A stretch of DNA of 64,000 bases from Barnesiella sp. An55 (GTDB lineage: Bacteria; Bacteroidota; Bacteroidia; Bacteroidales; Barnesiellaceae): contig NZ_NFHZ01000006.1 of the NCBI RefSeq assembly GCF_002161555.1, positions 62,001-126,000 of the forward strand, in the 5' to 3' direction. The notes under the pieces are model-generated. The model was not told where the DNA came from and did not search any database. It saw nothing but the letters and a program-made list of their open reading frames with translations. Made by a program: the position numbers and the translations under genes. Position 1 is the first letter of the stretch. Every line of letters starts with the position of its first letter. Positions 29,063 to 39,864 of the stretch are shown piece after piece.

Positions 29063-30304
29063 ATGAGCAGGCTCTCCCGCAAAATAGCCTGGCGCTACCT
29101 CTTCTCCAAGAAGTCGCACAGCGCCATCAATGCCATATCGATTGTATCGGTATGCGGGGTAGCCATTACCACGCTGGCACTCATCTGCACCCTCTCGGTC
29201 TATAACGGTTTTACCCAGCTCATAGGCTCGCTCTACTCGCAGATAGACCCGCAGATAAAGATTACCCCTCGCGAAGGGAAGACCCTCGACACCGAGGCTC
29301 CCGAAATAAAACAGATAGCCTCGTGGCCCGAGGTGGCCGTATTCTCACCCGTTATCGAAGAGAACGCCCTGTGCCAATACAAAGACCGTCAACAACCCGT
29401 GCTGGTAAAGGGTGTACCCGACAACTACACCCAGCTGTCGCACATCGAAGAGCTTGTGTCGAGTGGCACTTTCATGCTCAACGACGGGCGCATCGACTAC
29501 GTGTCGCTGGGCATCGGTATTGCCGGCCAACTGGGCATTGCCAGCAATACCCCCTATCCCGTCGAGCTCTATGCCCCCAACCGCCTGGGGCGGGTCAATC
29601 TGGCCAACCCGGCACAGTCGTTTAACAGCCGGCGACTTTTCGTGGCCTGCACCTTCTGCTCCAACCAGGCCATCTACGACGACCAGCTGGTAATACTGCC
29701 TCTGGCAACCGCCTGCGAAATGTTCAGCTACACCACCGAGGCGACCGCTATCGAACTGCGACTTACCCCCGGCCACACCGAGAAGGAGGTGGCTCAAAAG
29801 CTGAAAGAGGCCTTGGGCGACTCGTATCGCGTAGCCACCCACATCGAGCAGAACGACTGGTACAAATGGGTACAGATCGAGAAATGGATTACTTTCCTCA
29901 TTCTCTCGTTTATCCTTATGATTGCCACCTTCAACGTGATAGGAGCCCTCTCGATGCTTATCATCGACAAGAAACGCGACATCGACACCCTGCAAAATCT
30001 GGGAGCCGACGACCGCCTCATCTCTCGCATCTTCCTAGCCGAAGGGTGGCTCATCTCGGCTATCGGAGCCGGCTCGGGACTTATTCTGGGCGTGATACTC
30101 TGCTATCTGCAACAGGAGTACGGACTGTTGAAACTGGGCAGTACTGAAGGGATGTTCATCACCGATGCCTACCCCGTGCGGCTCGAACTGTTCGACACGC
30201 TGGCCGTGACGGCCATCGTTCTCATTCTGGGGTTCGTCACCGCCTGGTATCCGGCCAAGTTCCTGCGCAAGCGATTGCTGGCCGAGAAATCGAACCGGGA
30301 ATAA
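29063..30304 (+). CDS. ABC transporter permease of the LolC/LolE (FtsX-like) family
   Basis: A 413-residue protein. One N-terminal membrane helix (INAISIVSVCGVAITTLALI), a large periplasmic MacB/LolC-type domain up to about residue 265, then three helices (ITFLILSFILMIATFNVIGA, AEGWLISAIGAGSGLILGV, LAVTAIVLILGFVTAWYP). This is the layout of LolC/LolE, which release lipoproteins from the inner membrane to LolA. The ATPase partner (LolD) is not in the window. Start codon follows AGGAGG by 5 bases. A bidirectional terminator follows. Confidence 0.9.
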   Translation: MSRLSRKIAWRYLFSKKSHSAINAISIVSVCGVAITTLALICTLSVYNGFTQLIGSLYSQIDPQIKITPREGKTLDTEAPEIKQIASWPEVAVFSPVIEENALCQYKDRQQPVLVKGVPDNYTQLSHIEELVSSGTFMLNDGRIDYVSLGIGIAGQLGIASNTPYPVELYAPNRLGRVNLANPAQSFNSRRLFVACTFCSNQAIYDDQLVILPLATACEMFSYTTEATAIELRLTPGHTEKEVAQKLKEALGDSYRVATHIEQNDWYKWVQIEKWITFLILSFILMIATFNVIGALSMLIIDKKRDIDTLQNLGADDRLISRIFLAEGWLISAIGAGSGLILGVILCYLQQEYGLLKLGSTEGMFITDAYPVRLELFDTLAVTAIVLILGFVTAWYPAKFLRKRLLAEKSNRE

Positions 30305-30350
30305 CGGCAACACCTTTACTTATTAAGAATCCACCTAATATAATATAAAG

Positions 30351-30392
30351 AACAAGACAGGCGGCTCAAGTTTTTGAGCCGCCTGTCTTGTT
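30351..30392. terminator. Bidirectional terminator between the LolC/E-like gene and the HIT gene
   Basis: A perfect 19-bp stem (30351-30369 with 30374-30392) and loop GTTT. Its outer bases are A-rich on the left and T-rich on the right, so it can end both converging transcripts. Confidence 0.92.
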
Positions 30393-30412
30393 TCCAATAA
30401 ATGCTATATCCG

Positions 30413-30808
30413 TCACTTCATTTCGCGGGCAATAGCGTCGGCGATAGCCTGCATCTCGGCAGCGTCGAGCGAGAGTTTTTCGCCGAAGAAATTCATGTCG
30501 GCCTCCCGGTTGATAGGCACCAGGTGTATGTGCGTGTGAGGGACCTCGAGCCCCATCACGGCCACGCCCACCCGTTTGCAGGGCACAGCCTTCTCGAGAG
30601 CCTGAGCTACTCGCTTGGCAAAACGGGTGAGACCGGTGTAGGTCTCGTCGTCCAGATTGAAAATATAATCGACCTCCTTTTTGGGAATCACCAGCGTGTG
30701 ACCCTTGGCTACGGGATTGATGTCGAGAAATGCAAAGTAATTCTCGTCTTCTGCGACTTTGTAGCACGGGATTTCACCGGCTACGATACGACTAAATAGG
30801 GTTGCCAT
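30413..30808 (-). CDS. HIT-family nucleotide hydrolase/transferase
   Basis: A 131-residue HIT protein. The signature HTHIHLVP (His-x-His-x-His) with the catalytic His is near residue 100; FLDINPVAKGHTLVIPKKEV is the family N-terminal motif. Such proteins (HinT type) hydrolyse AMP-linked compounds such as adenosine phosphoramidates. The native substrate is not known. An exact -7 box lies 24 bases upstream. Confidence 0.93.
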   Translation of the reverse strand: MATLFSRIVAGEIPCYKVAEDENYFAFLDINPVAKGHTLVIPKKEVDYIFNLDDETYTGLTRFAKRVAQALEKAVPCKRVGVAVMGLEVPHTHIHLVPINREADMNFFGEKLSLDAAEMQAIADAIAREMK

Positions 30809-30831
30809 AATCTCTTGTATTTTAGTTTCTA

Positions 30832-30839
30832 CAAAGGTA
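30832..30839 (-). promoter_or_regulatory. -7 box for the HIT gene
   Basis: The minus strand reads TACCTTTG (TAnnTTTG), 23 bases before the ATG. Confidence 0.7.
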
Positions 30840-30875
30840 ACAAATCATTTAGAAACCTGTACCGATAGCCTATAA

Positions 30876-30922
30876 AAAAGAGGTTCCCCCGCTCTGCAAA
30901 CTATAGGAGAGAGCGGGGGAAC
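30876..30922 (-). terminator. Second terminator downstream of greA
   Basis: GTTCCCCCGCTCT (30883-30895) and AGAGCGGGGGAAC (30910-30922) form a perfect 13-bp stem; the minus strand continues CTCTTTTTTATAG. It lies 10 bases beyond the first greA terminator. Confidence 0.85.
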
Positions 30923-30931
30923 GCTTGTAAC

Positions 30932-30964
30932 AAAAAAGCCGATATGCATCGTGAGCATACCGGC
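30932..30964 (-). terminator. First terminator downstream of greA
   Basis: On the minus strand GCCGGTATGC and GCATATCGGC form a 10-bp stem (one G-T pair) with a 7-base loop, followed by TTTTTTG. It lies 7 bases after the greA stop. Confidence 0.88.
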
Positions 30965-30971
30965 GTATGGG

Positions 30972-31442
30972 TTAAATGGAAATATCAACGATTTCGAACG
31001 ACATCAGGCCCGAGGGTACCTGAATCTCAACCACATCGCCTACTTGCTTGCCCAGCAGGCCCTTGGCGATAGGAGTCGTAGCCGAGATTTTGCCTTCACG
31101 CAGATTGGCTTCCGACTCCGACACGATGGTGTATTTCATCACCGCACCGTTCTTTACGTTTTTGATAGTTACCGTGTTCAAGATCTGAACCGTATGGGTG
31201 TTCAACTTGCTCTCGTCGATGAAACGGGCATTGGCCACGAGGTCTTTCAACTGCGAGATTTTCATTTCGAGCATGCCCTGAGCCTCTTTGGCAGCATCAT
31301 ACTCGGCATTTTCCGAGAGGTCACCTTTATCGCGGGCTTCGCCTATGGCGCGCGAGATTTCGGGACGCTTCACATTTTCGAGATAAGCGATCTCTTCCAT
31401 CAGCTTTTTATAACCTTCTTCGGTCATGTACGTAATAGCCAT
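30972..31442 (-). CDS. greA: Transcription elongation factor GreA
   Basis: A 156-residue protein of normal GreA length. The N-terminal coiled coil bears the tip motif ARDKGDLSENAEYDAAKE with the acidic Asp-Glu that reach into the RNA polymerase channel, and the C-terminal domain shows SPIAKGLLGK-type sequence (here TTPIAKGLLGKQVGD). It stimulates cleavage of backtracked transcripts. The leader (about 95 bases from the -7 box) contains a terminator-like hairpin. Two terminators follow the gene. Confidence 0.95.
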   Translation of the reverse strand: MAITYMTEEGYKKLMEEIAYLENVKRPEISRAIGEARDKGDLSENAEYDAAKEAQGMLEMKISQLKDLVANARFIDESKLNTHTVQILNTVTIKNVKNGAVMKYTIVSESEANLREGKISATTPIAKGLLGKQVGDVVEIQVPSGLMSFEIVDISI

Positions 31443-31487
31443 AATTTTACTCCTATAGTGTTTATAAATTATTATTCCTTATTAAAC

Positions 31488-31519
31488 AAAAAAGAAATCC
31501 CGCCGTTAGCCGGGACTCC
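31488..31519 (-). terminator. Terminator-like hairpin in the greA leader
   Basis: On the minus strand GGAGTCCCG, loop of 8 bases, CGGGATTTC (9-bp stem with two G-T pairs), then TTTTTTG. It lies downstream of the putative greA promoter and upstream of greA, so it is either an attenuator or the terminator of the upstream thioredoxin-fold gene. Confidence 0.6.
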
Positions 31520-31539
31520 TTTTTGTGATTTCACTGTGA

Positions 31540-31547
31540 CAAAGATA
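31540..31547 (-). promoter_or_regulatory. -7 box upstream of greA
   Basis: The minus strand reads TATCTTTG, exact TAnnTTTG, 97 bases before the greA ATG. Confidence 0.65.
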
Positions 31548-31611
31548 CGCTCTTTTTTTGATCTTCCAAAAAAAAACGTCCAGAATCGTCAAAAGTTTGT
31601 TTTTTTGCGAC

Positions 31612-32754
31612 TTAAAGTCGAGATTGTATAGCGCTTTCTATTTCATCGACTTTCTCGATGCGCTTCACAATACCGTCGTTCCTGTCGATTACGAAACAGG
31701 TAGGCAACTTCTGTACATTGTAGGAAGCGGCATTACGGGAATAAACGCTTTGCGGATCACGCACACATATCCACGGCAGGTTGTCGGCCGTCACTTTCCA
31801 GGCCTGCTCATCGGCATCGAGCGAAACTTGATAAATAGCCAATCCACTACCCTTGTACTTCTTGTAAAGCTCGGCCAGTTTCATGTTGTAGGCCGGCGAA
31901 TAGTCGGTTTGATAAGCCGTGAAACTGAGCAACACCACTCGGTTGTTGTTTACCAGGTCGGAGAGAGTCTGTTTACGTCCCCGCAGATCGTAAAGTTCTA
32001 TATCGATATACGACGTAACCTGGGCTTCGAGAGCCTCGGTGCTATTCTGGCGAGCAGCCCGCTCGGCAGCAATGGCAGCCAAAGTCATCTGTTTCAATTG
32101 CTTGGTACGGGCCGACTCGGGATAGCGCATGTCGAAACCCGTGGCTACGGCAGCTATCAGTTTGCGATCTTCGGCATCGTAGGGATCGAAAACCTTACTG
32201 CCGTTTATCTCTTGAAATACAATGTAGTATGCAGCGGCGGCCGAGGGATTTTCGAGCACCAGATTGAGCATCTTCGACTTATACTCGGCCAACGCTTGAA
32301 TGGCTTGCGCACGCAACGTATCGACCTGACTGCTGTTGGCCGATACAGCTTGGTTGAGCTCGTTGATACGGCTTTTCAACTTGCCGCTCTCGTCGGTAAC
32401 AATACGCATCTTGGTACACTCGTCCGAACCGGTGAGCTCGTAACCGTCGGCAAAATCGACGGCCTTGGCCAAGAAAGAGAGTGTCTCGGTCGAGTCGATG
32501 GCAAAGTGTACCACCGCATCGTTCAACCGCAACTGGTAAAACTCGGGATATTGCGGAGCCTCTTGTTTGAATTTGAAAGCACCCTTTCCGTCGAGCTGTA
32601 CCGAGTCGAGAACAACGGCCTGATCGGTAGCCAACGATTCGAGGTAGAGAGTCTGTCCATCAGCATCGGCCACATTGCCCTCGATGGTAAACTGCCGCTT
32701 GTTACACGAGGTAAAGGCCACGGCTATCGCACATAAAAATATCCACTTTCTCAT
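31612..32754 (-). CDS. DUF4369/thioredoxin-fold lipoprotein lacking the CXXC motif
   Basis: A 380-residue protein. Start ATG 32754 gives a lipoprotein signal (lipobox FTSC, Cys17); an earlier in-frame start lies upstream of the -7 box. Residues 20-115 fit DUF4369 (QFTIEGNVADADGQTLYLES). Residues 250-380 form a TlpA/AhpC-type thioredoxin fold, with the cis-Pro loop KLPTCFVIDRNDG (Pro351). At the place of the CXXC (residues 278-290) the sequence is FTAYQTDYSPAYN, with no cysteine, so it cannot do the usual dithiol-disulfide chemistry. It may bind a partner or ligand. The many paralogues with DUF4369 in Bacteroidales usually keep WCxPC. Confidence 0.88.
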   Translation of the reverse strand: MRKWIFLCAIAVAFTSCNKRQFTIEGNVADADGQTLYLESLATDQAVVLDSVQLDGKGAFKFKQEAPQYPEFYQLRLNDAVVHFAIDSTETLSFLAKAVDFADGYELTGSDECTKMRIVTDESGKLKSRINELNQAVSANSSQVDTLRAQAIQALAEYKSKMLNLVLENPSAAAAYYIVFQEINGSKVFDPYDAEDRKLIAAVATGFDMRYPESARTKQLKQMTLAAIAAERAARQNSTEALEAQVTSYIDIELYDLRGRKQTLSDLVNNNRVVLLSFTAYQTDYSPAYNMKLAELYKKYKGSGLAIYQVSLDADEQAWKVTADNLPWICVRDPQSVYSRNAASYNVQKLPTCFVIDRNDGIVKRIEKVDEIESAIQSRL

Positions 32755-32807
32755 GATTGCAAACTTTAAGTTGAAGTCTGTTTTCTCCCAAAGGGGAAAA
32801 ACAGTCA

Positions 32808-32815
32808 CAAAGATA
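32808..32815 (-). promoter_or_regulatory. -7 box for the thioredoxin-fold lipoprotein
   Basis: The minus strand reads TATCTTTG, exact TAnnTTTG, 53 bases before the ATG. Confidence 0.7.
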
Positions 32816-32977
32816 GCTGTTTTTTCATACAATGCAATATGCTACTCTCCCTCCGCCAAAAGCAAAATGACAGAAACGAATCGACCAGGAGTACACTTTT
32901 TCCACACCAAACTGCTATAAGTCGTTATATTTTTTCATTTTTATTTCATAATCATAGTTTTGCATCCAAACTTTCAT

Positions 32978-32985
32978 TATCTTTG
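32978..32985 (+). promoter_or_regulatory. -7 box for pnp
   Basis: TATCTTTG, exact TAnnTTTG, 40 bases before the pnp ATG. TTTTG at 32958-32962 is a possible -33 element, at a somewhat short distance. Confidence 0.72.
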
Positions 32986-33025
32986 CGTGATTTTGAGATG
33001 AAAAAAATATAGAAAAATCGATTTT

Positions 33026-35212
<2,187 letters not shown>

Positions 35213-35237
35213 ACACCTACTCGGTCTCTGAATACAC

Positions 35238-35272
35238 GAGCTGCATATCGCCCGATATGCGGCTCTTTTTTT
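35238..35272 (+). terminator. Rho-independent terminator after pnp
   Basis: GAGCTGCATATCG and CGATATGCGGCTC form a 13-bp stem (one T-G pair) with loop CC, followed by TTTTTTT. Confidence 0.93.
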
Positions 35273-35372
35273 ACCCTACTTCAAACATATATTGTAGCGG
35301 GTTAAAAATTCTCATTTTTTTACTTATTTAGCGTAAAAATCGTTACCTTCGTTTGCAAATGATTCTCGGCCT

Positions 35373-36842
35373 ATGGCAGCACTGAAACAGCAGCTACAAC
35401 AGAAGCTGCAACAAAAGCTCTCACCCCAGCAGATACAACTCATCCGGCTCCTCGAACTCACCGAAGTGGAGTTTGAAGAGCGAGTGCAGCAGGAGCTGGT
35501 CGATAACCCCGCCCTGGAAGAGGGCCGGGAAGAGAGTCTCGACAACCTGAACGACTTCAACCCCAACGCCGACGAGGACGGGAACCCCACCGAATCGGCC
35601 GAAGAGATCTCGCTGGGCGACTATCGCACCGAAGACGACATACCCGACTACCGCCTCGAGGCCGACAACTTCTCGAAAGACGACAAGAAAGACGACATTC
35701 CCTTTGTCTCGGCCTCGTCGTTCCACGACTACCTCGAGAGTCAGCTGGGCGAACAACCGCTCGACGACACCTCATACCAGATAGCCCAATACATCATCGG
35801 CAATATCGACGACAACGGCTACTTGCAACGTCCCATACAGGCTATCACCGACGACCTCATCTTCCAGGTGGGACTCGATGTACCGGTGAGTCAGGTCGAG
35901 GATATCCTGCAAATGATTCAGGAGTTCGAGCCCGCCGGAGTCGGCGCCTCGAACCTGCGCGAGTGCCTGCTGCTGCAACTCGAACGCCACGAGGGGACTC
36001 CAGCCAACCTGCTGGCCTACAAGATTATCGACCAGATGTTCGACGAGTTCTCCAAGAAACACTACGACAAAATCATGCGCCAGTGCAACGTGAGCGAAGA
36101 GGAGCTGAAACAGGCCATCCACGAAATTACCCAGCTCAACCCCAAGCCGGGCAGCGCCTGGAACAACAGCTACTCGGGGAACTCGGAACACCACATCATC
36201 CCCGACTTCTACGTCGAGGCTCAGGATGGCGAACTTTCCATCAGCCTCAACAACAGCAATATACCCGAGCTGCACGTGAGCCGCGACTACCAGGACATGC
36301 TGGAGGACTACTCGTCGAACAAGCAGAACCAAACCCGCGACAAACGCGACGCCCTGCTCTTCGTCAAGCAAAAGCTCGACGCCGCCCAGTGGTTTGTCAA
36401 CGCCGTGAAACAGCGGCAAGAGACCCTGCTCAAGACCATCACGGTCATTGTCGAGCTGCAAAAGGAGTTTTTCCTCACCGGCGACGAGCGCACCCTCAAG
36501 CCCATGATTCTGAAAGATGTGGCCGAGCGCACGGGATACGACATATCGACCATCTCGCGAGCCAGCAACAGCAAATATGTGCAAACAAATTTCGGCATTT
36601 ATCCGTTAAAATATTTCTTCTCCGAGTCGATGCAGAACGATGCCGGCGAGGAGGTTTCGACCCGCGAAATCAAACGGCTGCTGCAAGAGTTGGTCGAGCA
36701 CGAAGACAAGCGCAAACCGCTCTCCGACGACAAGCTGTGCGAGATGCTGCAACAGAAGGGTTATCCCATTGCGCGGCGCACCATCGCCAAGTATCGGGAG
36801 CAACTCTCCATCCCTGTGGCCCGGTTGAGAAAAGAGATATGA
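35373..36842 (+). CDS. rpoN: RNA polymerase sigma-54 factor
   Basis: A 489-residue protein. Region I at the N-terminus is Gln/Leu-rich (QQKLSPQQIQLIRLLELTE) as needed for contact with enhancer-binding proteins, an acidic region II follows, then the core-binding domain, the helix-turn-helix (LKDVAERTGYDISTISRASN) and the RpoN box ARRTIAKYREQL near the end. It recognises -24/-12 promoters and needs an activator ATPase, none of which is in this window. A near-match -7 box (TACCTTCG, 35344-35351) lies 21 bases upstream. It leads a five-gene group with short gaps: rpoN, PAP2-like, purE, ispG, MATE. Confidence 0.95.
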   Translation: MAALKQQLQQKLQQKLSPQQIQLIRLLELTEVEFEERVQQELVDNPALEEGREESLDNLNDFNPNADEDGNPTESAEEISLGDYRTEDDIPDYRLEADNFSKDDKKDDIPFVSASSFHDYLESQLGEQPLDDTSYQIAQYIIGNIDDNGYLQRPIQAITDDLIFQVGLDVPVSQVEDILQMIQEFEPAGVGASNLRECLLLQLERHEGTPANLLAYKIIDQMFDEFSKKHYDKIMRQCNVSEEELKQAIHEITQLNPKPGSAWNNSYSGNSEHHIIPDFYVEAQDGELSISLNNSNIPELHVSRDYQDMLEDYSSNKQNQTRDKRDALLFVKQKLDAAQWFVNAVKQRQETLLKTITVIVELQKEFFLTGDERTLKPMILKDVAERTGYDISTISRASNSKYVQTNFGIYPLKYFFSESMQNDAGEEVSTREIKRLLQELVEHEDKRKPLSDDKLCEMLQQKGYPIARRTIAKYREQLSIPVARLRKEI

Positions 36843-36866
36843 AAACCTATTAAACTCAAACGACCG

Positions 36867-37481
36867 ATGAAAAAAGTGGCAACCATACTGTCAACCCTGT
36901 TTCACCCGCTGCTCATGCCTACCTACGGCATAGCCATTGCGCTCTACACTTCGTATATGCGCATCTTTGGCGACCGTCTGCTGGGCATTATCGTCATCGG
37001 GGTACTGCTCACCACCTGCATACTGCCCTCGCTGGGCATCTATATCCTGTACAAGACGGGCCACGTGAGCGACTTCAGACTGCACGAACGCACCGAGCGC
37101 ACCGTGCCCTACATCATCAACTTCGCCTGTTACATTGCCTGCTACCTCTATCTCTACCGATTCGGGATACCGGGCTGGATACTCGCGTTCATAGCCGGAG
37201 CCATCGTCTCGCTCATCATCGCCCTCTTCATCAACCGCTACTGGAAGATAAGCGCCCACATGGTAGCTGCCGGCTCGATGGTAACACTGGTCTTTCTCAT
37301 GAGTTTCTACGGACTCATGCTCACCCCCTATATTCTCCCGCTGCAAATCGCCATTGTGCTGCTGGCCGGAGCCATAGGCTCGTCGCGCATCCTGCTCAAG
37401 CGCCACACGCTGGGACAGGTAGGCGCCGGTTTTGCCCTGGGGGTACTCTGTTGTGTGTCGATGTTCTATATCTTTGTTTAA
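36867..37481 (+). CDS. PAP2-like polytopic membrane protein
   Basis: A 204-residue protein with about six membrane helices. Motifs recall type 2 phosphatidic acid phosphatases: RTERTVPYI, then KISAHMVAAGS (the SGH motif appears as SAH), then SRILLKRHTLGQVGAGFALG, matching SRxxxxxHxxxD but with Gln in place of the Asp. The catalytic His residues seem present. It may act on undecaprenyl or other lipid phosphates. It lies between rpoN and purE with about 23 bases on each side. Confidence 0.75.
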   Translation: MKKVATILSTLFHPLLMPTYGIAIALYTSYMRIFGDRLLGIIVIGVLLTTCILPSLGIYILYKTGHVSDFRLHERTERTVPYIINFACYIACYLYLYRFGIPGWILAFIAGAIVSLIIALFINRYWKISAHMVAAGSMVTLVFLMSFYGLMLTPYILPLQIAIVLLAGAIGSSRILLKRHTLGQVGAGFALGVLCCVSMFYIFV

Positions 37482-37503
37482 CCGATAAGTAATATATACC
37501 ATT

Positions 37504-38010
37504 ATGAAACCTGTTGTAAGTATAATCATGGGGAGCACCTCGGACCTCCCCGTTATGGAGAAAGCCGCCAAGCTGCTCGACGAGTGCGAAATACCCTTCG
37601 AGATGCTGGCCCTCTCGGCCCACCGCACTCCGGCCCAGGTCGAGGAGTTTGCCAAAGGAGCCAAAGCACGCGGCATCAAAGTCATTATCGCGGCTGCCGG
37701 TATGGCTGCTCACCTGCCTGGAGTCATTGCCTCGATGACACCGCTGCCGGTCATTGGCGTGCCCATCAAATCGGGCATGGAGGGTCTCGACGCCCTGTTG
37801 GCCATCGTGCAGATGCCTCCCGGAATTCCCGTAGCTACCGTGGGTATCAACGCCTCGCTCAATGCCGCCATCCTGGCTACCCAGATGCTGGCCCTCGGCG
37901 ATGCCGCCATTGCCGAAAAGGTGGAGAAATACAAAGCCGGTCTCACCCAGAAGATTGTGGCCGCCAACGAAGCCTTGGCCGAGGTCAAATATAAATTCAA
38001 AACCAACTAA
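37504..38010 (+). CDS. purE: N5-carboxyaminoimidazole ribonucleotide mutase
   Basis: A 168-residue class I PurE. Motifs: IIMGSTSDLPVMEKAA, LSAHRTPAQV with the active-site His, IAAAGMAAHLPGVIA and GVPIKSGMEGLDALLAIVQMP. It moves the carboxyl group of N5-CAIR to give CAIR in purine synthesis. purK is not in the window. Confidence 0.97.
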   Translation: MKPVVSIIMGSTSDLPVMEKAAKLLDECEIPFEMLALSAHRTPAQVEEFAKGAKARGIKVIIAAAGMAAHLPGVIASMTPLPVIGVPIKSGMEGLDALLAIVQMPPGIPVATVGINASLNAAILATQMLALGDAAIAEKVEKYKAGLTQKIVAANEALAEVKYKFKTN

Positions 38011-38040
38011 TCTCCCCATCACGCCGTTCTCATTGTGACC

Positions 38041-39849
38041 ATGGACTACTACAACTATCACCGCCGGGAAAGCAGCGTCGTACAGATAGGCGACACCCCG
38101 CTGGGGGGAGAGTACCCCATACGCATACAGTCGATGACCAACACCTCTACACTCGACACCCCGGGCAGTGTAGAGCAGTGCATCCGCATTATCGAGGCGG
38201 GTGCCGACTATGTGAGACTCACCGCCCAAGGGGTGCGCGAGGCCGAAAACCTTGCCGAAATCGAGAAGGGGCTCCATGCCCGGGGATATCACACCCCACT
38301 GGTGGCCGATATTCACTTCAACCCCAAAGCGGCCGACGCTGCGGCCTGTACCGTCGAGAAGGTGCGCATCAACCCCGGTAACTTCGTCGATAGTGCCCGC
38401 ACCTTCAAGCAAATCGACTATACCGACGAGGAGTATGCCGCCGAGCTGAAACGACTCAGGGAGCGGTTTGTCGCCTTCCTCGACATCTGCAAGGAGCACC
38501 ACACCGCCATACGGCTGGGTGTCAACCACGGCTCCCTCTCCGACCGCATCATGAGCCGCTACGGCGACACTCCGGCGGGGATGGTCGAGTCGTGCATGGA
38601 GTTCCTGCGCATCTGCCGCGACGAGCATTTCGACAACGTGGTCATATCGATCAAAGCCTCGAATACGGTGGTCATGGTCGAAACCGTGCGACTGCTCATC
38701 CACACGATGGATGCCGAGGGGATGCACTACCCGCTGCACCTGGGTGTGACCGAGGCGGGCGACGGTGAGGACGGCCGAATAAAATCGGCCGTGGGCATAG
38801 GCACTCTGCTGGCCGACGGCATAGGCGATACCATACGGGTCTCGCTGAGCGAAGCTCCCGAAGCCGAGGTTCCGGTGGCTCGCAAATTGGTTGCTTACAT
38901 CACGGCGCGGGCCGGTCATGCGCCCATCGAGGCACCTCATCTGTCGCTCGAGCAACTGGCCGCTCGCCCCAAAGAAGATTGCGGCGGCATAGGTGCCGGC
39001 GAGCAACCGGTAGTCATTGCCGAAGGGAAACCCGGCACGGGCACGAAGGCCGACTTCTACTACACCCGCGACCAGGCCCTTGAAGGTACGCGCTCGATTG
39101 TCGATTATCGTCACTATCGTGGCGAAGCCAACACCTGCCCGCTCTTCGGTCCAGGCGACTGGCAAGCCCTCACGGACTGCCCGGCTCCCGTGCGTTTCCT
39201 GCAGGTCGATACCACCGACCTCACCGAAACCCTGCTGGCCCAACTGTCCCAAGAGAAAGGCGTGGTACTCATCCTCACATCGCACCATGCCAACCCCGTA
39301 GGCGACATACGTGCCGCTTTGGCACGGCTCACCGTTGCCGGTTGCACCAGCCCCGTAGTGCTCAAGGCCTGCTACCGCGAAAACAATCCCGAGGATCTGC
39401 AAGTGAAGGCCGGGGCCGATTTCGGGCCGTTCCTGCTCGACAACCTCATCGACGGGGTATTCCTCCACAACGAGGGAGATATCGCCACACAGAGCCTCAC
39501 CGACTATATGTTCACCATTTTGCAAGCCGCCCGCAAGCGATTCAGCAAAACCGAGTACATCTCCTGTCCCAGTTGCGGACGCACCATGTTTGATCTGCAA
39601 ACGACTCTGGCGCGGGTCAAAGCGGCCACTTCGCACCTGACGGGACTCAAGATAGGCGTGATGGGCTGTATCGTAAACGGCCCCGGCGAGATGGCCGATG
39701 CCGACTACGGCTACGTGGGAGCCGGACGCAACCGGGTGAGCCTGTACAAAGGAAAAACCTGTATCGAAAAGAATATACCCGAGGAGCAGGCTATCGAAAA
39801 ACTCATCGCCCTCATCCAAGCCAACGGCGACTGGTGCGATCCCTCCTGA
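38041..39849 (+). CDS. ispG: 4-hydroxy-3-methylbut-2-enyl diphosphate synthase, long form
   Basis: A 602-residue protein, far longer than the 370-residue E. coli enzyme. The N-terminal TIM barrel (QSMTNTSTLDTPGSVEQCIR, PLVADIHFNPKAA, VRINPGNF, RLGVNHGSLSDRI) is followed by an inserted domain of about 200 residues (290-500) and then the 4Fe-4S domain: SCPSCGRTMFDLQ (Cys509, Cys512) and GCIVNGPGEMADADYG (Cys543). This three-domain form is normal in Bacteroidota, Chlamydiae and plants. It acts in the MEP isoprenoid pathway. ATG 38041 is preferred over a GTG two codons upstream. Confidence 0.96.
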   Translation: MDYYNYHRRESSVVQIGDTPLGGEYPIRIQSMTNTSTLDTPGSVEQCIRIIEAGADYVRLTAQGVREAENLAEIEKGLHARGYHTPLVADIHFNPKAADAAACTVEKVRINPGNFVDSARTFKQIDYTDEEYAAELKRLRERFVAFLDICKEHHTAIRLGVNHGSLSDRIMSRYGDTPAGMVESCMEFLRICRDEHFDNVVISIKASNTVVMVETVRLLIHTMDAEGMHYPLHLGVTEAGDGEDGRIKSAVGIGTLLADGIGDTIRVSLSEAPEAEVPVARKLVAYITARAGHAPIEAPHLSLEQLAARPKEDCGGIGAGEQPVVIAEGKPGTGTKADFYYTRDQALEGTRSIVDYRHYRGEANTCPLFGPGDWQALTDCPAPVRFLQVDTTDLTETLLAQLSQEKGVVLILTSHHANPVGDIRAALARLTVAGCTSPVVLKACYRENNPEDLQVKAGADFGPFLLDNLIDGVFLHNEGDIATQSLTDYMFTILQAARKRFSKTEYISCPSCGRTMFDLQTTLARVKAATSHLTGLKIGVMGCIVNGPGEMADADYGYVGAGRNRVSLYKGKTCIEKNIPEEQAIEKLIALIQANGDWCDPS

Positions 39850-39864
39850 CCCCTTTGCCCGACC

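Noticed and set aside
38041-39849. The 602-residue IspG as a gene fusion or assembly error
   Set aside because: The long three-domain form is the normal one in Bacteroidota, with all three cluster cysteines present.
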